64,000 nt of DNA from Dipteris shenzhenensis. Lineage: Eukaryota > Polypodiophyta > Polypodiopsida > Gleicheniales. The position numbers were made by a program, and so were the translations under genes. This document shows positions 23,895 to 34,919 of this stretch, in pieces (positions within the stretch are counted from its first letter, which is position 1; every line of letters begins with the position of its first letter). The stretch lies in the NCBI GenBank assembly GCA_047967505.1, contig CM106539.1; one strand, given 5' to 3'. A model generated the notes under the pieces. That model saw only the letters and a list, made by a program, of their open reading frames with translations. It had not been told where the DNA came from and did no database searches.

Positions 23895-24230
23895 AGCCTT
23901 TCCCTTCCTCTCTCATGCTTCCTCTTTCTCTCCATTCATCTCTCGCACCATTCAATAAATGTATCGTTGGGTTAAATATTATAGGTCCCTCTCTGTGTTC
24001 CTCTCTAGCTGCTGTCGTTCAAGATGCTGCAGCCGCTTAAAGGGTCATTGGAATTTTGTCTACAAAATTACGATCGAATTTCAATTGATTCGAGTTCGAG
24101 ACGAGAAATGGTTTGATGGCTACGAATTTATGAAATCAAAGGAGCCATTATAACATCTGTCAGCATTCTTTAATGATAAATAATTTAATACTCAAAAGAA
24201 ATAGAAATAATTAAAGATGCAAAACTTGTG
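23565..24230. mobile_element. Unclassified insertion of about 0.65 kb inside gypsy pol
   Basis: The gypsy reading breaks off after the linker at about 23560 and resumes with KRPYQLSETKHLEVE near 24238. The DNA between has no pol homology. It contains a TATA-like ctataaat (23728-23735) and a long TC microsatellite, a make-up that would fit a solo LTR or MITE. No inverted or direct terminal repeats and no target duplication were identified, so the class is open. Confidence 0.4.
23826..23896 (+). repeat. (TC)n microsatellite
   Basis: About 70 bp of tc repeats with two ccctccctccc interruptions and one ttt. It lies inside the insertion that interrupts gypsy pol. Confidence 0.95.
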
Positions 24231-24234
24231 TGCA

Positions 24235-24960
24235 AACGACCATACCAATTAAGTGAGACAAAGCACTTAGAGGTAGAGAGGTAGTTAACGACTATTTAGA
24301 CCAAGGTTTTATTAAAACAAGGAATTCGCTAAGTGTTTCACCAATTTTATTGGTGAAGAAAAAAGATGGTTCTATGTGACTTTGTGTTGACTATAGAGCA
24401 CTAGACAATCTCCATGTTAAGAATAAGTTCCTAATACCTCAAATGGAGGACCTCTTGGACTACTTACAAGGAGCTAAATGCTTCTGGTAAAGATCTGGGT
24501 ATCACCAAGTTAGAATTAAAGCTGAAAATGTTCCTAAAACAGATTTTAGAACCAAATATGGGCACTATGAGTTTCTGGTAATGCCCTTTGGCCTTACCAA
24601 TGCATCAACTACTTTTATGAAACTCATGAATAGTGTCATATGATCCTATCTAGGTAAGTTTGTAGTAGTATTTCTTGATGATATTCTCATCTATAGTCAT
24701 ACTAAAGAAGAGCATTTGAAGCATTTGAAAAAAGTGTTTCAATTGCTTAGAGAAAAATCCCTTTATGCAAAAGAGTCTAAGTGTAAATTCGTTGCACAAG
24801 AGGTCAAATATCTTGGCCACATACTCTCTAAAGACGGAATCAAGATGGATCTAGAAAAGGTGAAGGCTATCCTTGAAGGGCTTGAACCAAAGAATTTAGA
24901 ACAGTTGCATATCTTCTTAGGGATGCCTGGATTTTATCATTGATTCATACAATATTATGC
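24235..24960 (+). pseudogene. Ty3/gypsy reverse transcriptase, decayed
   Basis: RT of the chromovirus-like element. It shows DQGFIKTRNSLSVSPILL, VKKKDGS, a CVDYRALDN segment, [10 protein letters not shown] and the active site VVFLDDILIYS (24665-24697). The C-terminal part is SKCKFVAQEVKYLGHILSKDG and GMPGFYH. Premature stops occur at about 24379, 24488, 24643 and 24941. Otherwise the domain order and spacing are those of intact gypsy RT. Confidence 0.85.
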
Positions 24961-24990
24961 CATGTAAGTTCTCCCCATGATCGACCAAAA

Positions 24991-25338
24991 TTTGAATGGG
25001 GGGACAAACTAAAGAGAAGCATGGAAAAACTTGAGATAGCAATAGCTACAACTCCAATTTTGTATATTGTTGATCCCAATAAACCCTTGTGGTTGGGAAA
25101 TGAAAAAACTTTTGAATAGGGGGACAAACAAAAGAGAAGCATGGAAAAACTTAAGGTACCAATAGCAACAACTCAAATTTTGTACATTGTGGATTCCAAT
25201 AAACCCTTTGTGGTTGAGATTGATGCTAGCAACTTTGCTATAGGTGCGGTTCCAACTCAAGAGGGTCGACTAGTAGCTTTTGAAATCAAGAAGTTAGACC
25301 ATGCCCAACTGAACTATTTAGTCTGTTATTCTTGACCT
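24991..25338 (+). pseudogene. Ty3/gypsy RNase H start with a 120-bp tandem duplication
   Basis: The stretch tttgaa(t/a)(g/a)gggggacaaac occurs at 24991 and again at 25111, so about 105-120 bp encoding LEIAIATTPILYIVDPNKP and its near copy are duplicated. Only the second copy continues into the RNase H catalytic start, FVVEIDASNFAIGAV, with the Asp present. The frame ends at 25334, where a 1.5-kb repeat begins. Confidence 0.75.
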
Positions 25339-25339
25339 A

Positions 25340-26849
25340 TATCAATAGAGATAAATTCATTTATCATGTACTTTGGTACATGTCCAACCATAATATTTGT
25401 TAGATTCCTCAATATCCATACCATCTAATACCAATACGACATTGAAAAAATCACAAAGACAAAGCTTGATGTTTTGAATCTTTCCCTTAGAATGCTAACA
25501 ACAATAAATTACATATACTAATCTAGGTCTAGGAAAAAAATTATGTTTGATCAAGAGAGCTTTAAATGGCTTTCTAATCAAACAGATTTAAAGGATCGAA
25601 AGGCTTTGACCATGAGTTGAGATATCGTTAAGGAAAAATATAATGTGGGAGCACATTCCCTTAGTCGGATGCCCATGATAAATCAATGATCTACTTGAAA
25701 CAATAAGAGGGAAATGTCAAGTTGATCCTGCATATTCCAAGATATGGGAAACCATTGAGAAAGGGGATCATAATGAAGAGGTTTCCAATGAGGAAGCATC
25801 GACGGATGCTAAAAAAGGATTCAACTGGACTTGGAAGAACTTTATGATAGATTATGGCTACCTATTGTATAAGGGTAAAGTGTGTTTCAAAGGACCAACA
25901 GGAGTGTCATGATGGTCCAAGTGCACGACACCTAGGAGTTAACAAGATCTATGGCCTTGTTAAAAGATAGTTTTATTAGTCAAGAATGTTTAGGGATGTC
26001 CTTGACTATGTAGTCAAATGTAAAAAATGCCAAATCAATAAAGTTGAGAGACTAAAGATGGGAGGATTACTCCATCCATTAGACATTCCCTCAAGGAAAT
26101 GGGAGAGTATTTCCATGGATTTTATTGTAGGATTTCCTAGAACACAGAGGGGGCACGACTTTATCAGGCTAATTGTGGATATGTTAACCAAAATGGATAG
26201 GTTTATTCCAACTAAAGTTGATGTAAAAACTCCTGGATCGGTTAGATGTTTGTTGAGAATCTATACCAATTCGTATGGTCTCCAATAGATATTGTATCTA
26301 ATCGAGATAGGAAATTTAATAGTCGATTTTGGAGAGTTGTATTTAAGAAGGTGGTACTAAACTGAGCATGAGTACTACTGAGCATCCACAAACAAATGGA
26401 CAAACTGAGGATATGTCACTAAACAACAAACTCACCGCACCTAGCTAGGTATGTGATGCATCCCCTAAAGAAGCTCATGATATTCTCACAACGAGAGTAT
26501 ACAAAATTTCAACAAGAAAATGTCTGAAACTTCTTGAGGCAAATAGATCCTCAAGAGTTTAGAGTTTGAAGATTCTTGGTGTTGCCAACTTTTGCAAACA
26601 GACTTTAAGAACAAGCTTTTTGGATGCTAGAATTCGGCACCTCTAATGTTATTCTTTGGTCTCACAAATAGATTAGAGTTCAGATTCTCTCTTTTAGCTT
26701 TCTTGATGAGCATTTGTACTTGGTTATTTTCATTTCATAGGTTTTCTCCTTATTTTGAGGTTTCTTTGTTTTTCAAAAGTGCTCAAAACCATTCTAAGTT
26801 CTAACCCTTCCCAAATGATAGAGTGGAATTCAAACTTAACACCAGCATG
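25340..26849 (+). repeat. 1.51-kb tandem duplication, copy 1 (gypsy RNase H/integrase)
   Basis: This 1510-bp unit recurs 1518 bp downstream with about 14 mismatches by eye (about 99% identity). It contains an RNase H end fragment (SFKWLSNQTDLKDRKAL, GAHSLSRMP at about 25556-25670). Integrase follows at 25986-26430 with CKKCQ, SMDFIVGFP, SNRDRKFNSRFW and an STTEHPQTNGQTE-like stretch, so D, D and E regions are all readable with shifts. The last 400 bp (26450-26849) are non-coding. Copies are separated by 8 bp (26850-26857). Confidence 0.9.
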
Positions 26850-26857
26850 TATTCATT

Positions 26858-28367
26858 TATCAATAGAGATAAATTCATTTATCATGTACTTTGGTACATG
26901 TCCAAGCATAATATTTGTTAGATTCCTCAATATCCATACCATCTAATACCAATACGACATTGAAAAAATCACAAAGACAAAGCTTAATGTTTTGAATCTT
27001 TCCCTTAGAATGCTAACAACAATAAATTACATATACTAATCTAGGTCTAGGAAAAAAATTATGTTTGATCAAGAGAGCTTTAAATGGCTTTCTAATCAAA
27101 CAGATTTAAAGGATCGAAAGGCTTTGACCATGAGTTGAGATATCGTTAAGGAAAAATATAATGTGGGAGCACATTCCCTTAGTCGGATGCCCATGATAAA
27201 TCAATGATCTACTTGAGTCAATAAGAGGGAAATGTCAAGTTGATCCTAAATATTCCAAGATATGGGAAACCATTGAGAAAGGGGATCATAATGAAGAGGT
27301 TTCCAATGAGGAAGCATCGACGGATGCTAAAAAAGGATTCAACTGGACTTGGAAGAACTTTATGATAGATTATGGCTACCTATTGTATAAGGGTAAAGTG
27401 TGTTTCAAAGGACCAACAGGAGTGTCATGATGGTCCAAGTGCATGACACCTAGGAGTTAACAAGATCTATGGCCTTGTTAAAAGATAGTTTTATTAGTCA
27501 AGAATGTTTAGGGACGTCCTTGACTATGTAGTCAAATGTAAAAAATGCCAAATCAATAAAGTTGAGAGACTAAAGATGGGAGGATTACTCCATCCATTAG
27601 ACATTCCCTCAAGGAAATGGGAGAGTATTTCCATGGACTTTATTGTAGGATTTTCTAGAACACAGAGGGGGCACGACTTTATCAGGCTAATTGTGGATAT
27701 GTTAACCAAAATGGATAGGTTTATTCCAACTAAAGCTGATGTAAAAACTCCTGGATCGGTTAGATGTTTGTTGAGAATCTATACCAATTCGTATGGTCTC
27801 CAATAGATATTGTATCTAATCGAGATAGGAAATTTAATAGTCGATTTTGGAGAGTTGTATTTAAGAAGGTGGTACTAAACTGAGCATGAGTACTACTGAG
27901 CATCCACAAACAAATGGACAAACTGAGGATATGTCACTAAACAACAAACTCACTGCACCTAGCTAGGTATGTGATGCATCCCCTAAAGAAGCTCATGATA
28001 TTGTCACAACGAGAGTATACAAAATTTCAACAAGAAAATGTCTGAAACTTCTTGAGGCAAATAGATCCTCAAGAGTTTAGAGTTTGAAGATTCTTGGTGT
28101 TGCCAACTTTTGCAAACAGACTTTAAGAACAAGCTTTTTGGATGCTAGAATTTGGCACCTCTAATGTTATTCTTTGGTCTCACAAATAGATTAGAGTTCA
28201 GATTCTCTCTTTTAGCTTTCTTGATGAGCATTTGTACTTGGTTATTTTCATTTCATAGGTTTTCTCCTTATTTTGAGGTTTCTTTGTTTTTCAAAAGTGC
28301 TCAAAACCATTCTAAGTTCTAACCCTTCCCAAATGATAGAGTGGAATTCAAACTTAACACCAGCATG
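26858..28367 (+). repeat. 1.51-kb tandem duplication, copy 2
   Basis: Near-identical second copy of the RNase H/integrase unit. Integrase lies at 27504-27950 with the same open frame of 100 codons. Shared stops and shifts show the duplication happened after the element had already decayed. Homology to copy 1 ends exactly at 28367. Confidence 0.9.
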
Positions 28368-28590
28368 CACGTGTGTATGGGAGTGGGGGAAGGACCCACA
28401 CATTAAAAAACAAGTGTGTGGGGCTATCGCTACTCGAATTTTCACAATGTGAGGGAGTTGGTCTTTGCATATGTGTGTTATGGGCTGCCCCTTGTGCAAG
28501 ATTCATGGAATTAGGGAGCCTCAATCAATCTTGATCCTAAGAGAATGAGCTTTTGGTATGTCTTTGTATAAGAACTCCTGATTAATGTGT
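28368..28590. other. Short spacer
   Basis: No gene is recognised between the gypsy duplication and the first likely exon of the next gene. Confidence 0.5.
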
Positions 28591-29400
28591 CACAGATGGA
28601 GTCCAACAGTGGACTTGGATCCTGCTATTCCTTGTGATCTCATCAGAGATTGCAAGAGACGACAATGTCAGAAGGTCCAGAGATCACCTCTGGAGCAATG
28701 CCTGCATCTCAGATATCTTCCTTGGAGAGGATCAGAGGAAGATGTGCCCAATCCTCCTGCATCAGAAAAAAGTAAGGCATCTAAAAAAATGAAGGGACTA
28801 GCAGAGAGTAGTGGTGCAACACATGGGTAAGAAATTATTTATGATATCGTATTGATCATGTGATGCTATTGGGTATTGAGGTTGATAATTGAATGATTTT
28901 CTAAAATTCAACATTTGCTTGAAGGTAAAGAGGCAGGAGATATCCACCTTCCTAGAGAGCTAAGTAACCGATATGGAAAGCACATTAAGGTGCACTTGTT
29001 ATAGGAGGTCATGGACACACTCATTGTCAAGAAAGATATGGAGGTGCCTCTGATACCCTTGTGTAGACTCATCTCATAAACGAGGCCATCAGGACGGTGG
29101 GAGACAACATAGGTGTCTTGGCAACAGAGATATTTGACGAGCAGGGGTACATTAATAGCAAGGGTGACTTCTTGGTGTCACTCGGGTGTCTAGGTGATCC
29201 GGAGCTCATTTGGATAGATGACGATCGATAGCATGCAGGCCCTACGTGGGAATTTGTAGACCATGAATTTGAGAATGAATTGGATACGAGAACAAATTGG
29301 GTCAACCTAAAGGGAAAGAAATTTCTGGTTTGGGATGGAAACCATCGACTCAAGGCATGGTTAGGGAGGATAAACACAAATACGTTCTTTTGCATTTAGT
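28590..29400 (+). pseudogene. ParB/sulfiredoxin-like motif protein, N-terminal exons, decayed
   Basis: First part of an unrecognised multi-exon gene. A likely first exon (28590-28829) encodes a Ser/Lys-rich leader ending in KASKKMKGLAESSGATHG, followed by a donor (gg|gtaaga). The next exon (about 28925-29398) reads GDIHLPRELSNRYGKHIKVHLL, EVMDTLIVKKDMEVPLIPL, then, after a shift, GVLATEIFDEQGYINSKGDFL, ELIWIDDD, and GKKFLVWDGNHRLKAWLGRI. The V-x-DGNHRL-xA-W segment (about 29327-29370) resembles the DG(H/N)HR motif of the ParB/sulfiredoxin fold. That is a short-motif match, not a proven domain. One stop and one frameshift break the exon. Confidence 0.45.
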
Positions 29401-29459
29401 GTACGTACATTTTATTTAATGTGTTTTTTTCCCCCCTTTTAAATATTGAGAGTGAACTT

Positions 29460-30905
29460 GCTTTACAGTGTATTCAAATATGATGGATCGGCACATTCAA
29501 GTTCGCTTGCAAGTTCTTGCAGTTCGAGTGTAAATAGGAGGGTGAGGTGTTGTTAGCACTAGCTACGTTCAATAGGTATGAATCCACTATCATGCTTACT
29601 GTTATGCTTTGACTTTCTAGTTTTTTGGTGTCTTAAAATGGTTGTCTAACCAATTGCATGTCCATGTGTAGGCTTGCACGTGTACATGTCCCACACACTA
29701 TCGCACATGATATATTTATGATGCATAAATTTGGCACTACAAACAAAGAGACACTCATTTGCTATTTTGCAGAGCGGAGGACAAAAGATTGGTTGAGGGT
29801 ATGTTGTTGAAGGAGAGGAGTGGGCCCTTAAAGGCATGGTACAACTTGCCCATGTCCGTACTTGGACAGTTTGTTTTTAGGATGAGTGCCTTAAAGATGT
29901 TGGTTGATTTCTTGGTAATGATTTCTAGATTATGTTATGTCAAAAAAGTTGTGGTTCCTTTTTTCGTAGGATGAGTACCAAAAGAAGTACCAGGAAGAGA
30001 TGGACAAAACAAACACTTCGACCCTGCCAATCCAACAAATCGTGAGGGATTTTTTAGCATCTTGTTCTCCATAAACTGGGAGCAGAAAGGAAAGATCATA
30101 ATGGAGGACAAGCTTACCATGCTTGGTGTATCAAAACTATCTGCAGAGAGGTTTCTCTTCCATCTCTTTTGTTTATTTCTTTGTCTTGTATGCTTCAAGT
30201 TGTTGGAAGACGGGTTTGATTAATGGATTTTCTAATGGCAAGAAAAAAGAGGTCTTGAGAGTGCTTTCAAGAGATACAAATGTGCAGATGGAGCTAGGCA
30301 TGCCACATGACAATAAGGAGTGGAGGAGGTACATTGCAAATGATTGAGAAGGCATTCGAGATGATAGGACAGATGAATGTGCCATTTGATGGTCTAGGCA
30401 TTTAGTTCCCTGGCGATGCAATGAAGTATTTTAGAGCATGCTAGTAGATTCACTTCCAGAATACATTTCTGAACTTAGTAGGTGAGAAATTTTGGTTTTG
30501 GGAAATCGTTTGTGTAATCAAATATTTGAAATCATGCCGGAACATTCTCTCATAAAATGCATGTCAATAACATACCAGGCGATATGAAGAGCTCACTAGT
30601 TGCGGAGAAGCATCCGCGCAAATGGCTATGTCTCTGCAGTGCCTAGTGTAAAGGTAATGAATGTTGGATGCTCTAGCAAGTGCCACACAAGAGGACAAAG
30701 GACATTGGTCCCACTACCAAGGAGCTATGTACCAAGAGAAGGAATGATGGGAGAGCATCGCAGGCAAGCAGGGGGTTGCAATTTGGTACTGTTGTTGAAG
30801 GAAGGGGTAGTCACGAAGATGAGGGGGTCAACAGATCTGATGATAAAAAATTAGAGAGGGGAGATGGTAAGGGAACAAAGGTGCCTCCAATATTATGTCC
30901 ATAGA
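29460..30905 (+). pseudogene. Middle exons of the ParB/methylase-like gene
   Basis: Several short coding stretches are flanked by GT...AG borders. Candidates are 29476-29571 (tttacag before, gtatga after), 29771-29908 with AEDKRLVEGMLLKERSGPLKAWYN, and 29970-30160 with DEYQKKYQEEMDK, INWEQKGKIIMEDKL and MLGVSKLSAERF. Others are 30345-30480 with IEKAFEMIGQMNVPFDGLGI, and 30682-30890, a basic low-complexity linker. No family is recognised for this middle part. Stops are frequent and exact exon limits are uncertain. Confidence 0.35.
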
Positions 30906-30949
30906 TGGCATTGCAAGTACTTGATTGACATTGTGTTTTCTATTGGCTG

Positions 30950-32041
30950 CAGAGGAGGCTATATATCATAGGGTAGTGAGAGTTGACTGGCTAGATGTGC
31001 ACTTATCATTAGTGGATGGAAAGTGGCACCAGTATGTATTCAATAGTTTGTAGCTGTATTTTGATCAAAATGGTATGAATATGATTGTTGATGTGGATTA
31101 TTAATGTGAATGTCATTTTTCTTCAGGTCTCATGTGAAAGTAAGGAAGTTTCTTAAGTTGTTGACCCCTCCATCAATCACAATTGTATAGAGAAACAAAG
31201 GCAGCTGCAAGCATGATGTGGGAAAACTTTCCTACATCATCTCTAGTTGAGCGCATCTCTAGAAAAGAGATTCCAGAGTGGAACTAGTTAAATATGTGTC
31301 TTGTGGAGGCTATTCCAGCATTTGCAAACCATATAGTCAAAGATGGGGGTGGCTCATCAGTACTTGCTTGCCAAAACATATGTGTTGTGTTCAGTTGGGG
31401 GAAATGGATAATGGATTTGAGCTAGTTTGCACGATGATGGTATACCTTGACTGCAGCAGCTACATGTAAGAGAATACCAAGGAGATGATATGATGGTAGT
31501 ACAATTTTAGATATGTTTATGCACAAATTTGCAAAAGTTTTGACTTGTTTAAGTTTTCATGGTTATAGATAACCTGGCTCATCTTGGGTATGCGGCAGCA
31601 CCGTGGATGCAAGATCCCCATGTACTACAATAAAGCCTTAGTAGAGAAGAGCCTTGGCAATGACATATGCATTAGCCAGTCAAACTGGATAAGGGAGACA
31701 AAAATCCACACCTTCAAAGGCACACAAGAGGGATGCAAGTTCATGTGAGGTGGTGCAAAGAGACAACTTGGATTGAGCAGGTGATTTTAATTTGTAGGTG
31801 TTTTTTCCAGTCTTTGTGTATGGTTGGTTTGTTAACAATTGAGGATCCTGTTTCCAGGTTTCTCTTACACATAGTCACATAGGAGGGGGACGTGGTTGTG
31901 GATGCATTTGCAGGCACGGGGAACATGACACATGTGCAAAGCTAGACAGACATTGTGTCTCTCTTGAGAAAGATGATGACATGGATTGTTTACTTGAAAC
32001 CCTTAGAGCATAGGCATCCAGATGCCAAGAAAGGGGAATGA
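30950..32041 (+). pseudogene. DNA-methylase-like SAM-binding C-terminus, decayed
   Basis: The last exons contain a class I methyltransferase signature. After a likely acceptor near 31858 the frame reads FLLHIVT-stop-EGDVVVDAFAGTGNMTHV (31860-31935). DAFAGTG matches motif I (D-x-F-x-G-x-G) of N4/N6 DNA methylases, where it follows a GD-x-V-x-D lead as here. In another frame just after it, GRHCVSLEKDDD corresponds to the GR..-E segment that ends motif II. Upstream, ANHIVKDGGGSSVLACQN and WGKWIMD recall the strand/helix region after the catalytic motif. A convincing catalytic motif IV (DPPY or similar) was not found. Function is inferred from short motifs only. Confidence 0.45.
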
Positions 32042-32159
32042 GATTTTTCTATTTTGTGACAACAATATACATTTTGTGCTCCAGGGCTTTGAACATATGT
32101 TTACGTATTTGAACTTATATTTGTTTAAATTTTGTGGACCATTACTTTGAATAGATGCT

Positions 32160-32429
32160 TCATTTTGTCTCTATGGTTTGTGTTTTTCACTGTTTGTTAC
32201 ATCCATTAGGAAAAAGAGAGTAGATATCAATTTTTGAACATAGATATTGGATGATGTGTGAGGAACAGAGTAATGAAGTCAACTAGGAAATTGTAGACTA
32301 TTGAATGAGCTATGACTTTGTTTTTGGAATCATGTCAATTAGAGACCTAGAGAGAGAGATACGTTTCATTTTATCTCTATGGTTTGTGTTTTTCACTGTT
32401 TGTTACATCCATTAGGAAAAAGAGAGTTT
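32160..32429 (+). repeat. Direct repeat of about 62 bp, 207 bp apart
   Basis: The segment ctctatggtttgtgtttttc...gaaaaagagagt is present at 32161-32222 and again at 32368-32429 with one or two changes. The DNA between is unremarkable. The second copy overlaps the start of the next open frame. Confidence 0.8.
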
Positions 32430-33132
32430 GTTATATCTAATGGATGGACATTTGTTTGGAGCTTTTATCACAAAAGGATATCTTTTAAATGTTATTGAGA
32501 GTTTTGCTTGCTTGGAATACCTTGATACCATGGCTACTCTCACAATTAAGTATAATAAAAAAGGTCCGATCTCACATGAAGAGGATGCTGACATAGAGAT
32601 GGCTATGTATGATGAGAGCAAGAAAGAGGATGAAAATGATGAAAGTGATGGATATGATAGTGAGGACACCAATGATAGTGAGGAAGCCAAAGGAGATGGA
32701 TATGACATTGATCTTGCCTCAGAAGGTTACCTAAAAAGACCACAAAGATATCTAGAGGGATGAAAACTTGTCCTTAATTTTCTTCATTTCTTTAACAGTC
32801 TTTTTAAAATTATAATTAATACAAAATTTTAAATCTCATAAAATTTTAATCTTTTTATAGGGGGAGGAAAACGAGGCAGATGAGGAGGACATAGCTGTAG
32901 TAGAGAATATAGGAAGCTCATCTCAAGAAAACAAAGTTGCTCTCACTATCCATCGGATGAGTCTAGAAAATTATCATACCTTGCAGCAGATGGAAAAGTC
33001 ATTTCAAGTTAGGTTTCAAGTTCAACAACAACCTCTTACTTTTCTATTCGATGAAGAGTACATTTTAATCCTCTTAAACCTCAAGAAAGAGGTTAATGAT
33101 GACAAATTCATAATAGCCATCCTCAGGTTTGA
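32428..33132 (+). pseudogene. Ulp1-like gene, N-terminal acidic exons
   Basis: Two open stretches on the plus strand. The first (32428-32763) ends in a very acidic segment (EEDADIEMAMYDESKKEDEND and further Asp/Glu/Ser to 32760). The second (32871-33132) continues GEENEADEEDIAVVENIG and ends in LTFLFDEEYILILLNLKKE followed by a donor-like cag|gtttga. The first stretch has no clear start signal. The position and acidic nature suggest the N-terminal part of the peptidase gene that follows. No domain is recognised. Confidence 0.45.
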
Positions 33133-33209
33133 CACAAACTTTTTCTTGACTTTATGCTTTTGTATTTTCATTGGATCAAATGAACTAATATTCTTTTATT
33201 TTTATTGTA

Positions 33210-34110
33210 GTATGGTTTTAGTAAAACTTCCTCTATATATATAAAGATGTGCATATATGGTCAATCATCTTGTTTCTAATGTACTTAGCAACAAGAAAAA
33301 GACCATAGAGGATGTTTGCAAGTGGTTGCAGCCTATTGATTTGATTGAGGCACGAGTTATCTTTACTGCATATTATGAGGAGTGAGTATCAATACTTACT
33401 TAGCTTTTCTCTTACATTGTGGAGGATTATGTCAAATAATAATTATTCCTAATTGATAATGTAGCTCGCATTGGAGCTTGGTGACTGTGGACATCTTAGC
33501 CAAGCAATGTTTCTTTGTCAATTCAATAGCATCTATCCATGGCAGTGTGTTAGAGTAAGTATAACCTACCTGTGCCACAATTACTTCCATGAGATGCATC
33601 ATATGCAATGCGCACATTCATTTATGTTCTCTATTATGATGTGTAGGTTGGCTCGAAAGTTAGTAGGTGCTATAGATGTAGTTATGCAATTGAAAGGTGA
33701 CTTAGAAGATCAAACAATATATGTAACATGATGATAGTGAAGCAAAATGATGGCCACAATTGTGGGTGGAGAGTTAGATATAACTGCTTATTGCTCCTTG
33801 CTCAAATTTTTAATTTGAGCGGCAGTGAAACCTCATTGTCAACATATACAAACTTGCATCTACATGCATATATGGCATCTACCATTCAAGCATTTATTGA
33901 TAACATTGTGGAGCATCCAGAGGGAACATTGGCTACTACACTCATAAGTTACCCTAATGTAATTGTTGTATTGGATGAAATGGGTAGCTATTTTGATGTT
34001 AGGGTTATCATTGGTCAATGACCTCAGGTTTTGACATTTGGTGGTAGTGAGGAAGTTCCAATCCTCTTTGACCCTTTGAAAGAGGCTCATGATAAAGTTT
34101 AATATGAACT
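33210..34110 (+). pseudogene. Ulp1/C48-like peptidase domain, copy 1
   Basis: Ulp1 (C48) cysteine peptidases cleave SUMO or ubiquitin-like tags, and related domains are carried by several plant DNA transposons. Exon a (33212-33383) reads KKTIEDVCKWLQP. Exon b (from 33466, after tgatgtag) contains HWSLVTVDI, with the likely catalytic His, then CFFVNSIASIHGSVLE, with Asn in the acid/amide position. Exon c (from 33647) contains VKQNDGHNCGWRVRYN (33734-33781), matching the Gln...Cys-Gly active-site end. All three triad positions are readable. Shifts at about 33240 and 33730 inactivate the copy. Introns are short with GT-AG borders. Confidence 0.6.
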
Positions 34111-34185
34111 TCTCTTGGCTTGATACTTTAATCTTTTGATTCAATCTGCTAACATTTGTTTATTTATTGCTATAGTATAGTTATA

Positions 34186-34890
34186 TCTCACTTTCCTAGA
34201 TCGATACAGAAACATGTGTATATGCTCAATTCTCTCCTTTCAGCTGAATTTAGTGATAGCAAGAAGACAATAGATGATGTTTGTACATGGTTACAACCTT
34301 TACATTTTGATGGCTTGCTAGTCGTCTTTATGTCATATTATGAGAAGTACATATCATCCCAACCTTTCTTTTACTCTTTTATTTGTAATATTGTGTGTCA
34401 ATTAATATTTTGTTCTTTATTGGTCATGTAGCTTACATTGGAGCTTGGTAGTATGGGATCTTGATGACAACCGTTGTAGGTTTGTCAATTCATTTAGAGT
34501 CTTTCATGGCTCGGTGTTCAAGTAAGTGTTCTTTGAACATATAATTATGAACGTGCATCTTACTATTTACTACAGAAATTCACTTTTTCATATGTCATGA
34601 TGGGCAAGTCTGCAAACAAGTTAGTATCTTCTATTAGAAAAATTAGGCAGCATCAAGACCAACCAAATTTCTAGACACGTATCATAGTGGAGCAGAGAGA
34701 CGGGTGCAGCAGTGGGTGGAGAGTTACCTACAACTTCATGTTGAAAATTTATATAGGCCTCACATGTCTCAATAGAAGCATATATAGAGCTCGAGCTACA
34801 AGATTTTATGGCTAAGACTGTTCACGACCTAATTGCTACCATTGGGAAACAACATGATGTCAATGAAGAACCTAAGGTCGAGTCCACTTA
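34186..34890 (+). pseudogene. Ulp1/C48-like peptidase domain, copy 2 (Cys to Ser)
   Basis: A diverged duplicate of the preceding domain with the same exon pattern. Exon a (34186-34409) has SDSKKTIDDVCTWLQP. Exon b (from 34431, after catgtag) has LHWSLVVWDLDDNRCRFVNSF and HGSVFK. Exon c has IIVEQRDGCSSGWRVTYNF (34685-34738). The residue aligned with the catalytic Cys of copy 1 is Ser (agt), and a Cys sits two residues earlier. Stops occur in exon c (34672, about 34817). The exon-for-exon match shows a domain duplication within one gene. Confidence 0.6.
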
Positions 34891-34919
34891 GTCACCCAAA
34901 GAAAAGCAAGAGACAATTC

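Noticed and set aside
31070-31135. MIVDVDY read as a possible methylase motif IV (DPPY-like)
   Set aside because: The stretch lies between a likely donor (atg|gtatga) and acceptor (cttcag|gtctc), so it is probably intron. It also lacks the PP/SP-Y/F pattern.
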